57,937 bases of DNA from an uncultured Christensenella sp. (GCA_905193155.1 CAJJNQ010000013.1:1-57937); one strand, 5' to 3'. Shown: positions 34,181 to 43,629, numbered from the stretch's first letter. Numbers and translations: made by a program. The notes: a model not told the origin generated them from the letters alone.

Positions 34181-34219
34181 CGCTGCCCCTCCGCTGCTGA
34201 AAGCAGCGGAGGGGCAGCG
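34181..34219. terminator. Strong 18-bp hairpin terminator between convergent genes
   Basis: CGCTGCCCCTCCGCTGCT and its exact complement flank a 3-nt loop, five bases after the lipoprotein stop. The T tract is weak (TCGTTTC on plus; an AAAA-derived TTTT on minus), so it may serve both converging transcripts. Confidence 0.8.
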
Positions 34220-34245
34220 TCGTTTCACTGCACCCCGAAAAACGT

Positions 34246-34998
34246 TTATAAGGAGGATAGGATGCGCTCCAAAGCCGCGTCCCATCCGTTCTCCGTCACA
34301 TCATATGTCTGATATCTCTTCACGCTGTGCTGCAAAACGTATTTGTCTTTCCGATATCGTTCCTGCCAGAATGCGATCTCGTCCTGCGCCGGCGCGTTCT
34401 GGTTTCTGTCCCTGTGCGCCCGGGCCAACTGCACGCCGATGTCCTCCGTGTACAGGTAAACCAGCTGCCACTCTACGCCGCCCAGCGTGCGGAGCAATGC
34501 GCTCACATGCGCCGCAGCCTGTGCATTCGACACCTGATAATTTCTCATCATGTCGTTGATCGGATGATGGAGAAGCGAGCCGTCAAAGATCAGGACATCC
34601 GCAGGCGGGGTCGAGAAAAAGTTTTTCCATACCGCTTCATATGTCGCGGTATACTTGGCCAAAGGGACCAAATATGTGGGATGGTAGCAAAATTCATTTT
34701 GTCTCAACCTATTTAGTAGAGTTCCTTCAAACAGCGGCCTGTCCCCGTCGGAATACCGGACAAGCACAGCTTCCCCCGCTTCGATCGGATGCAATTTTGC
34801 GGAATACTCCGCCTGAATCGCTGCGTATTCCTCTCGGGTCAGATACGCCGTCGCGTAAAAATCAATGGGATTGGCCGCGTCGAATTCCAAATAGCACCGG
34901 GTTCTGATCCCTCCGCTTTGCAGCCGTTCCGCGATGTTTCGCGCCACTGTCGTCTTTCCTACGCCGGAAATACCCTCTACAAACAGGACCTTCCCCAT
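34246..34998 (-). CDS. P-loop kinase-like NTPase, unknown substrate
   Basis: 250-aa protein with Walker A GISGVGKT (residues 9-16) near the N-terminus and a thymidylate/deoxynucleoside kinase-like layout: GDRPLFEGTLLNRLRQNE, ADVLIFDGSLLHHPINDMM (Walker B-like with Asp), and a late Arg/Lys-rich lid-like AFWQERYRKDKYVL. It could phosphorylate a small molecule; there is no evidence which. ATG 34998 has GGAGG seven bases upstream. It follows the MATE exporter gene by 35 bp, probably in one operon. Confidence 0.65.
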   Translation of the reverse strand: MGKVLFVEGISGVGKTTVARNIAERLQSGGIRTRCYLEFDAANPIDFYATAYLTREEYAAIQAEYSAKLHPIEAGEAVLVRYSDGDRPLFEGTLLNRLRQNEFCYHPTYLVPLAKYTATYEAVWKNFFSTPPADVLIFDGSLLHHPINDMMRNYQVSNAQAAAHVSALLRTLGGVEWQLVYLYTEDIGVQLARAHRDRNQNAPAQDEIAFWQERYRKDKYVLQHSVKRYQTYDVTENGWDAALERILSSL

Positions 34999-35033
34999 TT
35001 TGCCGCCTCCCCCCCCTCTCGATTTTCGCGCTC

Positions 35034-36428
35034 TTACGCCTGCTGCGGAGCTTCCGTGCGGGTGATGTTGCGGATCCACTTAAAGCGATTGACCTTGAAG
35101 ATGGCCACGAAGCACTTATAGATCTGGTCGCCCTTGAGCAGCGCGAACACGAGCCACGGCGGCGCGCCGAACACATAGCCCGCCAAATACGCGGTAAAGA
35201 GCACCACAGGTACCCAGATGGAGTCGTTCATGAACACGAAGGCGGTGTCGCCGCCCGCGCGCACGATGCCGGTCAGGCTGCACGCCTGATAGGAGGTGCC
35301 GATCGTGGTCACGGCCAGCACGATCAGGAACTGGCGGCTCATGTCGAGCGCCTCCGGGCTGTACTTGGGATAGACCACCGGCAGAAGCCAACGGCAGGCA
35401 AACAGGATGCCACCCGTGATCACGCCCAGCCCCAGGAAGATCAGCTGCAAGGTCTTGGCATACTGCTTGACCTTTTCAACATCGCCCGCGCCGACAGCCT
35501 TGCCGATGACGATGGACGAGGCGGCCGACAAGCCGAACACCGCCACGGTGATGACGGAAAAGAAGGTATTGGCCACGCTGTAAGCCGTGATGGCGGTGCT
35601 GACGCCGAGCTTGCCGATAATCGCGCCCTGCACCGAAACATTGACCGCCCAGACCACGCCGCCGCCGATGACGGGCAAGCCGTATTTGAGATAATCCATC
35701 AGCAGCAGCTTATTGCCGCGCAGCAGCTCCCCAAGGCCGGGGCGCAGCTTTTGATCCATAAAGAATACATACACGACCACGATACCGATCTCCACAATGC
35801 GGGAGATGAGCGTCGCAACGGCCGCACCCTCGATGCCGCAGCGCGGGATGATCTGCGCGCCGCCCACGTTCAGGCCGAAGATCAGCAGATAGTTCAGCAC
35901 CATATTGGTCAGCGATGCGGACATACTGGCCACCAGCCCCAGCCGCACGTTTTCGACCGAGGTCATGACCGCCACCAGCACGTCGGTGACGCTGTAAATC
36001 AGATACGTCCACGCCACGATGCGCAGATAGCCGCGCCCGGCTTCAATGGCCTGCGCGTCGTTGGTGAACAGCCCCAGCGTGAAATCCGGGAAGAAAAAGC
36101 CCAATATAAATGCCGCAACGCCCAGCGCCATGGAAAATTTGAGGCCGATGCCAGCCAGTGTCTTAATGCTCCTGGTTTCCCGCTTACCCCAGTATTGCGT
36201 CGCCAGCACAGTCACGGCGGCAGAGACATTCATTGTGATAGTGAACAGAAAATTGGTCAGCTGGTTGGCCATCTGCGCGCCGTTGGTGGCGGCTTCGCCC
36301 AGCGCAGCCACCATCAGGTTGTCCGCCATGCCCACGGAATTGACGATCAGGTTTTTCAGCACGATGGGCAGCCCCAGCGCCAGCAGCAGCTTATAGAATT
36401 CCCTGTCGCGAACGAATACTTTGCTCAT
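35034..36428 (-). CDS. MATE family multidrug/organic-compound exporter
   Basis: 464-aa integral membrane protein with about twelve hydrophobic segments in two homologous halves; ALGLPIVLKNLIVNSVGMAD near the N-terminus and PRCGIEGAAVATLISR are typical of MATE antiporters (NorM/DinF type). The C-terminal ~35 residues are basic and cytoplasmic. ATG 36428 has GGAGG upstream at a long A-rich spacing. It is driven by a near-consensus promoter and followed by the P-loop kinase-like gene. Confidence 0.92.
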   Translation of the reverse strand: MSKVFVRDREFYKLLLALGLPIVLKNLIVNSVGMADNLMVAALGEAATNGAQMANQLTNFLFTITMNVSAAVTVLATQYWGKRETRSIKTLAGIGLKFSMALGVAAFILGFFFPDFTLGLFTNDAQAIEAGRGYLRIVAWTYLIYSVTDVLVAVMTSVENVRLGLVASMSASLTNMVLNYLLIFGLNVGGAQIIPRCGIEGAAVATLISRIVEIGIVVVYVFFMDQKLRPGLGELLRGNKLLLMDYLKYGLPVIGGGVVWAVNVSVQGAIIGKLGVSTAITAYSVANTFFSVITVAVFGLSAASSIVIGKAVGAGDVEKVKQYAKTLQLIFLGLGVITGGILFACRWLLPVVYPKYSPEALDMSRQFLIVLAVTTIGTSYQACSLTGIVRAGGDTAFVFMNDSIWVPVVLFTAYLAGYVFGAPPWLVFALLKGDQIYKCFVAIFKVNRFKWIRNITRTEAPQQA

Positions 36429-36470
36429 TTTGTTTTTTTGTTTCCTCCCCGGACAAACAGTCCTTGGGTC

Positions 36471-36500
36471 ATTATATCCCCCGCGCCGCAGGGCTGTCAA
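36471..36500 (-). promoter_or_regulatory. Consensus SigA promoter of the MATE exporter gene
   Basis: Minus-strand TTGACA (36495-36500), 18 bp, TATAAT (36471-36476): both hexamers are perfect. Confidence 0.9.
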
Positions 36501-36510
36501 CGGCTCAAAA

Positions 36511-36552
36511 AGAAAAAAGGAAGAGCTGTTCGGCCAGTTGGCCGAACAGCTC
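36511..36552 (-). terminator. Intrinsic terminator of the peptide-utilisation operon
   Basis: GAGCTGTTCGGCCA (36523-36536) and its exact complement (36539-36552) flank a 2-base centre, followed by a T-rich tract on the minus strand. It lies 27 bp after the binding-protein stop. Confidence 0.92.
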
Positions 36553-36578
36553 CTCCTCTGCTTTATCTTCCGGAAAAA

Positions 36579-38183
36579 TCACTTATTCCAGGAGAAGTCG
36601 CGGTAGAAGAATGCGGAAAACTGCGTGTTCATGTCGGAAGCATTCAGATCCGCATCATAAGCATAGAACGTGGTAGAGTAGTACACCGGGATGTAGGCCA
36701 GGGACTCGGTGGCCACCTTCATCGCCGCCTGAGTGGAAGCGGTGTCGGTCATGGACGCGAAGGCTGCCTGCACGTCCGCATCGTTGATGCCGGACATGTT
36801 CAGGCCGGTATCCAGATTGAACAGTGCCTCGTAGGACCGGAATTGCGAGGTCAGGCCGATGCCGATCATGCCCAGATCAAAATCGTGATTGTCGAAGCGG
36901 GCCGTATCGCTGATTTCCTCGATGTTGACGGTGAAGTAGCTCTGCTCCAGCTCTTCCTTCAGCACTTCACAGGCGGAAACCCAGTCAGTGCGGGAGGACG
37001 AGACGATCAGGGTCAGGGGGAGCTTGTTGCTCTCGGAGTAGCCCGCTTCGGTCATCAGCGCGTTGGCCTTTTCAACATCCATGTCGAAGTGATCCGCAAC
37101 ATCCGCATAATCGACGATCAGGGGCGTTGCAATGTTGTAGGCGGGCTTTCCGGAATCGCTGCTGGCGATGGAGCACAGATCCTCGGTGTTCATGCAGTAG
37201 GCAATAGCCTGACGCACGCGCAGGTCGGCAGTGGGCTGACCCTCGACGCAATTGACCGTGATGAAGCAAAGGTTGTTGACGAACTGCTCCTTGGCCACGA
37301 CGTTGTCGTAGGTCTTGATGTTCTCAAAGTTGGTCGCGCCGTAGTTCGCCATGTCCAGATCGCCGGACTCGAAGGCGATTTCCGCGGAACCGGTGATATA
37401 CTTAAAGGTGATGGTATCGATGGTAGCAGGCGCCCAGCCGTCGGCAAAGCGCTCCAGCACCACGTCTCCGTTCTCGTTCTTGGAGACAAACTTGTACGCG
37501 CCGGTGCCGTCCACATTGAAGCCAAGATCGCCGTTGGGATCGGAGATCACGGTCTCGCAGTAGGACTTGTTGATGATATTCATGCCCTGAATGTAAGGCA
37601 TCAGCGCTTCAAAGTTATAGCCCTGATCCGCCTTGGGGAACACGAGCTTGATGTGGCTGTCGTCCACAACCTCAACCTCCATGGTGCCCACCAGCGTGGA
37701 GCACAGGGGGGAGTGGGTGCAGTGGGACAGGGTGTAGGCCACGTCCTCCGCCTTGAAATCGTCGCCGGAGTGGAACTTGGCGGCGCGCAGGGTCACATCG
37801 ACGCTGCCATCGTCGTTGACGGTGTATTCTTCGGCCAAAGCATTTACGATGTTGCCGTCATTGTCCAGGTAGAACAGCGGGTCATAGACATTGATGATGA
37901 TGTTGTCCTCGCTCTGTTTCTTGAACAGTTCGGGGTCCAGCGTGGTGATCGGGTCACTGATCGCAACGGTCAGGCTGTTATCGGCCTTGCCGTTGGTGGT
38001 GGGGCGGGTCTTGCCGGAGGCTCCCGCAGTAGGCTCCTGAGCTTCCTGCGTCTCTCCGTCCGCAGCCTGGCTTTCGCCGGGCGCAGCGCTCTCGGAAGGC
38101 GTGGTGGACTGGCTGCATGCAGTCAGCGTGCACAGGGTCAGCATCAGCGCCAACACCAGTGCCAAAATGGACTTCTTTTTCAT
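36579..38183 (-). CDS. Peptide ABC transporter substrate-binding lipoprotein (family 5)
   Basis: 534-aa extracellular binding protein of the DppA/OppA family. The lipoprotein signal peptide MKKKSILALVLALMLTLCTL ends in lipobox LTAC with Cys23; a Ser/Glu/Ala-rich linker follows. The mature protein begins like the family (LTVAISDPITTLDPELF) and has DVTLRAAKFHSGDDFKAEDV and VRQAIAYCMNTED. It is unusual in being the last gene of the operon, after two intercistronic hairpins. It presumably captures the peptide substrate for the adjacent permeases; specificity cannot be read from the sequence. Confidence 0.94.
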   Translation of the reverse strand: MKKKSILALVLALMLTLCTLTACSQSTTPSESAAPGESQAADGETQEAQEPTAGASGKTRPTTNGKADNSLTVAISDPITTLDPELFKKQSEDNIIINVYDPLFYLDNDGNIVNALAEEYTVNDDGSVDVTLRAAKFHSGDDFKAEDVAYTLSHCTHSPLCSTLVGTMEVEVVDDSHIKLVFPKADQGYNFEALMPYIQGMNIINKSYCETVISDPNGDLGFNVDGTGAYKFVSKNENGDVVLERFADGWAPATIDTITFKYITGSAEIAFESGDLDMANYGATNFENIKTYDNVVAKEQFVNNLCFITVNCVEGQPTADLRVRQAIAYCMNTEDLCSIASSDSGKPAYNIATPLIVDYADVADHFDMDVEKANALMTEAGYSESNKLPLTLIVSSSRTDWVSACEVLKEELEQSYFTVNIEEISDTARFDNHDFDLGMIGIGLTSQFRSYEALFNLDTGLNMSGINDADVQAAFASMTDTASTQAAMKVATESLAYIPVYYSTTFYAYDADLNASDMNTQFSAFFYRDFSWNK

Positions 38184-38221
38184 TGTCGTTCACCTTTCTC
38201 TCTAAGGTTGTGTGAATCTAT

Positions 38222-38265
38222 CTCCGCGTTTTTGCGCGGAGGGGTCAAAGCGCCGGGAACGGCGC
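38222..38265 (-). promoter_or_regulatory. Two hairpins in the dppF-binding protein spacer
   Basis: CTCCGCG (38222-38228) pairs with CGCGGAG (38235-38241) around a 6-nt loop, and GCGCCG/CGGCGC (38250-38265) forms a second small hairpin. Neither has a T run. Such hairpins often raise the relative yield of binding-protein mRNA; that role is inference. Confidence 0.5.
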
Positions 38266-38278
38266 GTCTGACGCAAGT

Positions 38279-39286
38279 TCAATCGAACAGGTGGCATTTG
38301 ACAAAGTGGTTTTCCTCGATCTCATGCCACTGTGGTTCTTCCTCGCAGCACTTCTTGGCATACGGGCAGCGGGTGCGGAAACGGCAGCCCGGCGCAGGAT
38401 CGACCGGCGAGGGGACGTCGCCCTGCAAAATGATGCGGGATTTATGCTCCTTTTCCGCCTTGGTAAAGGCGGGGGTAGCGGAAAACAGCGCCTTGGTGTA
38501 GGGGTGCGCACGGTTCTTATAGACCAGCTCCATCGTGCCGCGTTCGACCACCTGCCCCAAATACATCACGATGATCTCATCGCTGATGAAATGGACGATG
38601 TTCAAGTCGTGGGAGATAAACAGATAGGTCAGCTTCAACTCGTCCTGAAGGTCCTTCAGCAGGTTGATGATCTGCGCCTGAATCGAAACGTCCAGAGCAG
38701 AGACCGCCTCGTCGCAGACCACGAACTCCGGGTCGGTTGCAAGGGCGCGCGCAATGCAGATGCGCTGGCGCTGACCGCCGGAGAACTGATGCGGATAATG
38801 CGTCGCCATCTCCGGGTAAAGGCCGCACATCTTCATCAGCTGCTCCACCTTCGCCTGCCGCTCCGAACGGCCGGAAACCAGATGGAAGTTCTCCATGCCC
38901 TCGGCGATGATATCTCCGGCACGCATGCGCGGGTCAAGCGAGGAATACGGATCCTGCCAGACCAGCTGCATCTTTTTGACGTAGGGACGGCGCTCATGGG
39001 CGGAAAGGTTCGTGATATCCGTGCCTTCATAGAAGATGCGGCCGGAGGTCGGGTGATAGATATCCAGCAGCATCTTGCCCACGGTGGACTTGCCGCAGCC
39101 GCTTTCGCCGACGACGCCCAGCGTCTTGCCCTTGGGCACGCGGAAGGAAACGTCGTCCGCGCCGTGAATCCAGCTGACCGTTCGGCCGAGGTTGTCCGAC
39201 GCGGCGGGGAAATGCATCGTCAGGCCGTCCGCCTCCAGGAAGTAGTTGTTGCTGCGGAGATATTCGTTTTTATCCTCATGCTGCAT
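38279..39286 (-). CDS. dppF: Peptide ABC transporter ATP-binding protein (DppF/OppF type)
   Basis: 335-aa ATPase subunit. Walker A GESGCGKST is at residues 60-68, the signature is FSGGQRQRICIARAL, Walker B is FVVCDEAVSALD and the switch is ISHDLNIV. The C-terminal oligopeptide/dipeptide domain carries the conserved PVDPAPGCRFRTRCPYAKKC cysteines, linked to a Fe-S cluster in some homologues. The ATG follows the dppD stop with no gap, so the two are coupled. Confidence 0.95.
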   Translation of the reverse strand: MQHEDKNEYLRSNNYFLEADGLTMHFPAASDNLGRTVSWIHGADDVSFRVPKGKTLGVVGESGCGKSTVGKMLLDIYHPTSGRIFYEGTDITNLSAHERRPYVKKMQLVWQDPYSSLDPRMRAGDIIAEGMENFHLVSGRSERQAKVEQLMKMCGLYPEMATHYPHQFSGGQRQRICIARALATDPEFVVCDEAVSALDVSIQAQIINLLKDLQDELKLTYLFISHDLNIVHFISDEIIVMYLGQVVERGTMELVYKNRAHPYTKALFSATPAFTKAEKEHKSRIILQGDVPSPVDPAPGCRFRTRCPYAKKCCEEEPQWHEIEENHFVKCHLFD

Positions 39287-40291
39287 TTACTCCACCTCCC
39301 CTTCCGGCGTCTGCTTCCAGCAGTGGCAGGAAACGCTGTGGCCGGCGTTGACGCTCTCCTTATCCGGGAACACATCGCGGCACCGATCCTGCGCATAGGC
39401 GCAGCGGTTATGGAACGGGCATCCGGCGGGCATATCCTTGAGCGTAGGCACGCTGCCGGGAATGACCTTGAGCCGGTCGCCGTGGTAATCGGGATTGGGA
39501 TGCGAATCGATCAGGCCGATGGTGTAGGGGTGACGGGGCTGGGTGAACAGCTCGTCCACGTTCGCCTCCTCGCAGACCCTGCCGCCGTACATGATGAGCA
39601 CGCGGTCCGCCATCTCGCTGATGACGCCCAGGTCATGGGTCACAAAGATGATGGACATCCCGGTTTCGGCCTTGAGCTCGTTCATCAGGTCGAGCACCTG
39701 CGCCTGAATGGTGACGTCCAGGGCGGTGGTAGGCTCGTCACAGATGAGCAGCTTGGGCCGGGCGATCATCGCCATGGCAATCATCACGCGCTGGCGCATG
39801 CCGCCGGAGAGCGCGAAGGGATAAGTGTTCAAAATGCGCTCCGGGTTGGGAATTTTGACGCGGCGCACCGCCTCGATGCTCTGATCGTAAGCGTCCGCCT
39901 TGGAAATTTTATGATCGTGAACGCGCAGCGCCTCCATCAGCTGGTCGCCGATGGTGAACAGCGGGTTCATCGCCGTCATGGGCTCCTGAAAGACCATGGC
40001 GATTTCGTTGCCGCGGATGGGGCGGAGCTGCTTCTGATTCATCTTGAGCAGATCCTTGCCATCGAAGAGAATTTCACCCGTAGGATAGAGCGTGCGCTGC
40101 GGGGGATTGAGCTGAAGAATGGACATACAGCTGACGGACTTGCCGCAGCCGCTCTCGCCCACAAGGCCCAGGGTTTCCCCCTTTTCGAGCGTGAAGGAGA
40201 CGTTCCTCACGGCGTGCAGCACCGTTTTGCGGTCCATGCGGAAATCAACCGACAGGTTTTTGACCTCCAGCAGGTTTTCCTTGGATTCCAT
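39287..40291 (-). CDS. dppD: Peptide ABC transporter ATP-binding protein (DppD/OppD type)
   Basis: 334-aa ATPase partner of DppF. Walker A GESGCGKS is at residues 45-52, the signature is LSGGMRQRVMIAMAM, Walker B is LLICDEPTTALD and the switch is THDLGVISEMADR. The C-terminal domain has MPAGCPFHNRCAYAQDRC and a final CHCW, the family's four-cysteine pattern. It lies 17 bp after dppC. Confidence 0.95.
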   Translation of the reverse strand: MESKENLLEVKNLSVDFRMDRKTVLHAVRNVSFTLEKGETLGLVGESGCGKSVSCMSILQLNPPQRTLYPTGEILFDGKDLLKMNQKQLRPIRGNEIAMVFQEPMTAMNPLFTIGDQLMEALRVHDHKISKADAYDQSIEAVRRVKIPNPERILNTYPFALSGGMRQRVMIAMAMIARPKLLICDEPTTALDVTIQAQVLDLMNELKAETGMSIIFVTHDLGVISEMADRVLIMYGGRVCEEANVDELFTQPRHPYTIGLIDSHPNPDYHGDRLKVIPGSVPTLKDMPAGCPFHNRCAYAQDRCRDVFPDKESVNAGHSVSCHCWKQTPEGEVE

Positions 40292-40308
40292 TGCCGTCCT
40301 CCTTCCTC

Positions 40309-41190
40309 TTATTTGGTGGATTTGGGGTCGAGCGCGTCTCGCAGACCGTCGCCGACCAGGTTAATGCTCAGCGCCGTCAGCGCAATGGCCAGGCCGGGGA
40401 AAATCGCCATATAGGGTGCAGTGCGCATATACTGCTGCGCATAGTTGAGCATGGCGCCCCATTCGGGAGCGGGCGGCGCAACGCCCACGCCGATGAACGA
40501 AAGACCCGCCGCCGAAAGCATCATGCCGGAGATGGTCATGGTCGCATCGACGATGATGGGGTCGATGGCGTTGGGCAGGATGTGCTTGAGGACGAGCTTG
40601 ACGGACTTGGTGCCCGAAATGCGCGCCGCCTTGACATAATCCTGTTCCACAACGCCCAGCACCACCGCGCGGATGTGCAGCACAAAGCCGGGAACCGAAA
40701 CGATGGTCAGCGTCAACACCATGTTGAACACGCTGCCGCCCAGCACCGCCAGCAGCACCAGCGCCAGCAGAATGCCGGGGATGCAGGTAACGACGTCCAC
40801 CACGCGCATGATGACGAAATCCGCCTTCTTGCTCAGCGCGCAGACCGAAGCAATCGCCGCGCCGATGATCAGCGAAAGCAGCGTCGCGCCCACGCCGATG
40901 CCCACCGAGATGCGTGCACCGTAGAGCACGCGGGTGAACAGGTCGCGCCCCACGTTATCGGTGCCGAACCAGTGCTCGGCGTTGGGAGTTTGAAGCTTTG
41001 CTTTGGTGTTATAGGCCGTGACCAGTTCGGAAGGCACCAACAGATTGGCAAAAATAATGCCGAACAGGATCACGATCAGAATCACTGCGCCCACGACCGC
41101 CGCTTTGTTGTGCAGATAGCGCTTGACGATATCGGTCGCCAGGCTATTGCGCGCGGGGGAGGGCATACCGCTTGCATTTTTTGCTCTCAT
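40309..41190 (-). CDS. dppC: Peptide ABC transporter permease (DppC/OppC type)
   Basis: 293-aa inner membrane permease. One N-terminal helix precedes a periplasmic-type loop with HWFGTDNVGRDLFTRVLYGA, the family hallmark, then five helices with the EAA-type loop KAARISGTKSVKLVLKHILPN that docks to the ATPases. It ends GDGLRDALDPK, also typical. Its ATG overlaps the dppB stop in an ATGA arrangement. Confidence 0.95.
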   Translation of the reverse strand: MRAKNASGMPSPARNSLATDIVKRYLHNKAAVVGAVILIVILFGIIFANLLVPSELVTAYNTKAKLQTPNAEHWFGTDNVGRDLFTRVLYGARISVGIGVGATLLSLIIGAAIASVCALSKKADFVIMRVVDVVTCIPGILLALVLLAVLGGSVFNMVLTLTIVSVPGFVLHIRAVVLGVVEQDYVKAARISGTKSVKLVLKHILPNAIDPIIVDATMTISGMMLSAAGLSFIGVGVAPPAPEWGAMLNYAQQYMRTAPYMAIFPGLAIALTALSINLVGDGLRDALDPKSTK

Positions 41191-42113
41191 TTTTTATACC
41201 GCGCTCCAATCTTCGGGTCGATCAGTGCATAACAGATATCCAGCAGCACCATGGCCACCATGAAAATCAGTGAAAGCACCAGCGCGCAGGTCATGACCAC
41301 GGGCACGTTTTTATCTTTAATCGCGCTCAGCATATACATGCCCACGCCGGGAATGGTGAAAATCTGCTCCACGATCACCGATCCGCCCAGGGTCGATGCC
41401 AGACCGCTGACCAAGAGCGTGATGATGGGCAGGCTCGCGTTTTTGAGCGCATGCTTCCAAATGACGCGCTTTTCGCTGCATCCCTTGGCGCGCGCGGTGC
41501 GGATGAAATCCTGATTCATCGCATCGAGCATGGAGGAGCGCGTCATGCGGCTGAGTACCGGCACGTTGCCCAGCACCAGGGTCGTCACCGGCAAGATGAA
41601 GGACTTGAAGCTATCCACGCCGAAGGACGGCAGCCAACCTTTGTAGACCGAGAAATAGAGAATCATACAAACAGCCACGAAGAACGAGGGAACCGATGCG
41701 AACAGCACCGCGAAGATCGTCACCGTCGTATCCAGGAAAGAATACTGCTTGATGGCGCTGAGAATGCCCAGCCCCACGCCCACCACCGACGCGATGGAAA
41801 AGGCGATCAGCCCCAGCCGGATGGTTAGCGGGAATCGGGAACCCAATTCCTTAAAGACGTTCTCCTGCGTGGTATAGGACATTACGTTGCCGGTCACCAG
41901 CCCTTTCATATATCCCCAGAAGCGCGACCACAGGCTGCCAGAAAAGCCCACCTTCTCATTGAAGGCGTCCTTGACCTCCTTCGGCGTGGTTAGGGGCAAT
42001 ACGTTGGACGCCGGATCGCCCGGCGTCAGGGCCATGATCAAAAAGATCAGCAGCACGACGCAAAACAGCATCGGGATCAAATAGAGCAATCGTTTGACAA
42101 TATATCGGGACAT
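41187..42113 (-). CDS. dppB: Peptide ABC transporter permease (DppB/OppB type)
   Basis: 308-aa permease partner of DppC. The N-terminus YIVKRLLYLIPMLFCVVLLI and TPGDPAS are characteristic; six hydrophobic segments are seen, with the cytoplasmic EAA-type loop FIRTARAKGCSEKRVIWKHA. ATG 42113 is chosen for GGGGGA just upstream; an in-frame start at 42161 has no ribosome site. It lies 16 bp after the nearest serine hydrolase gene. Confidence 0.95.
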   Translation of the reverse strand: MSRYIVKRLLYLIPMLFCVVLLIFLIMALTPGDPASNVLPLTTPKEVKDAFNEKVGFSGSLWSRFWGYMKGLVTGNVMSYTTQENVFKELGSRFPLTIRLGLIAFSIASVVGVGLGILSAIKQYSFLDTTVTIFAVLFASVPSFFVAVCMILYFSVYKGWLPSFGVDSFKSFILPVTTLVLGNVPVLSRMTRSSMLDAMNQDFIRTARAKGCSEKRVIWKHALKNASLPIITLLVSGLASTLGGSVIVEQIFTIPGVGMYMLSAIKDKNVPVVMTCALVLSLIFMVAMVLLDICYALIDPKIGARYKK

Positions 42114-42129
42114 GGCAATCCCCCTACTC

Positions 42130-43629
42130 TTACTTTTTAAGGAAGCGCACCAGCGCTCCACCCTGCTCCGTCACCAGCGGCAGCGCGACGGAATCGATCT
42201 CTCCGCCGACCTCCGCGGTGTGGAAGTGCGCCGGAACGCCCGCGGGCAGCTCGCCCAGTATGCCGTCCAGCACAAAGGTGTCGTAATGGAAGTGCTTGAG
42301 CTTCGCTTCCGTGCCGATGAAGGTCAGGTACAGCGCGCCGTCTTTGAGGGTGACGGTCAGCGGCATATAGCCGAGGCGCTGATAAACGCCTACATAATCC
42401 TTGGCCGGGTGCGAAGGATGGGTGAAGGGCACCTGCTCGCCGGTAAACGCCTTGAGCATCTGCGGCGTCGCTCCCAAACGGCTGGCTACATAATCGTGGT
42501 AGCGCTGAATCCAGTTGCCGCCCTCGGCGCCCAGATAATGGTCGATGATCTCACGAGCCAGCGCGAAATGCAGGTAGCTGCTGTTCATGTTGGTATACGC
42601 CACCACGCCCAGATTCAGCTCCGGCACGAAGCTCGTAAAGCCGGAAAAGCCATTGATATTGCCGCCGTGGTGCAGAATCTTGTGCCCGCGGAACATCTCC
42701 ACCATCCAGCCCATGCCGTAGCACCAGAATTCGGTCTCCTTCATGGGCATATCCAGCGGGGCGGACAGCAGCATGTTGGGCTTGTGCATTTCGTTCATCG
42801 CGGCTTCGCTGATGATGCGTTTGCCCTCAAATTCGCCGTTGTTCAGGTGCAGCTGCACCCACTTGAGCATATCCGCCGGGCAGGAGTTGATGGAACCGGC
42901 AGGCCCCAGCGGCGCGCCGATGCCCTTGGCCTTGTCCTCGGCAGGCATCTTGTAGAAGGGAATGTGCTCAATGCCGTGCAGACCTTCGTCAGGGTCAGTA
43001 CGGTCATACGGCTCGGCATGGTTTTCGTTCGCCTGAATATCCTCGATAAAAGCGCAGGAACGGGTCATGCCCAGGGGGCCAAAGATGTATTCGTCCAGGC
43101 ACTGCTCAAAGCTCTTGCCTGTGACGCGCTCCACGATATAGCCTGCCAGAATGAAGCACTGGTTGTTGTACTGGAACTTGCTGCGGATGGGCTTGTTGGG
43201 CTCCAGATAGCGCAGGTTATGCACCAGCTCTTCCTTGGTGAAGTCCGTGCCGTACCAGCTGTATTCGTGACGCGGCATACCGGTGCGGTGGCACAGCAGA
43301 TCGCGCAGGGTGACGTTTTCCGTCGTGAAATCGTCGTAGAAACGAACGTCCGGAACATAGTTTTTGATGGGAGTATCCCAATCCAGCTTTCCCGCGTCCA
43401 CCATAGCCGCGACCAACGTCGCGGTGAAGGCCTTGGAACAGCTGCCGATCTGGTAGAGCGTCTCGCCCGTGGCAGGGAGATCGTTCTCCACATCGCGCTT
43501 ACCGAAGCCCTCGCAGAGCACGACCTTGCCATCCTTGACCACGCCCACGGAGACCGAGGGGCTGTCCCAAAGCTTTAGACCATCTTCCGCCATTTTGCGG
43601 AAGCCGTCAAAAAAATCTTTATCCTCCAT
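42130..43629 (-). CDS. S12-family serine hydrolase (beta-lactamase/Pab87-like), paralog 1
   Basis: 499-aa penicillin-binding-protein-fold hydrolase. The SxxK catalytic motif is S63-C-S-K66, the YxN motif is in FQYNNQ and the third motif is HGG in ILHHGGNINGF. A C-terminal beta-rich domain (~residues 375-499) includes DYVGVYQRLGY and HFHYDTF, resembling the lipocalin-like domain of Pab87-type S12 peptidases, which act on peptides with D-residues. The N-terminus has no signal peptide or membrane helix, so the enzyme should be cytoplasmic. It is clearly homologous to the two hydrolases upstream. Confidence 0.88.
   Translation of the reverse strand: MEDKDFFDGFRKMAEDGLKLWDSPSVSVGVVKDGKVVLCEGFGKRDVENDLPATGETLYQIGSCSKAFTATLVAAMVDAGKLDWDTPIKNYVPDVRFYDDFTTENVTLRDLLCHRTGMPRHEYSWYGTDFTKEELVHNLRYLEPNKPIRSKFQYNNQCFILAGYIVERVTGKSFEQCLDEYIFGPLGMTRSCAFIEDIQANENHAEPYDRTDPDEGLHGIEHIPFYKMPAEDKAKGIGAPLGPAGSINSCPADMLKWVQLHLNNGEFEGKRIISEAAMNEMHKPNMLLSAPLDMPMKETEFWCYGMGWMVEMFRGHKILHHGGNINGFSGFTSFVPELNLGVVAYTNMNSSYLHFALAREIIDHYLGAEGGNWIQRYHDYVASRLGATPQMLKAFTGEQVPFTHPSHPAKDYVGVYQRLGYMPLTVTLKDGALYLTFIGTEAKLKHFHYDTFVLDGILGELPAGVPAHFHTAEVGGEIDSVALPLVTEQGGALVRFLKK

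Noticed and set aside
35751..40414. Long plus-strand ORFs opposite the MATE exporter, binding protein and DppF/DppD genes
   Set aside because: No motifs, no promoter or ribosome sites in place, and the minus-strand genes are certain.
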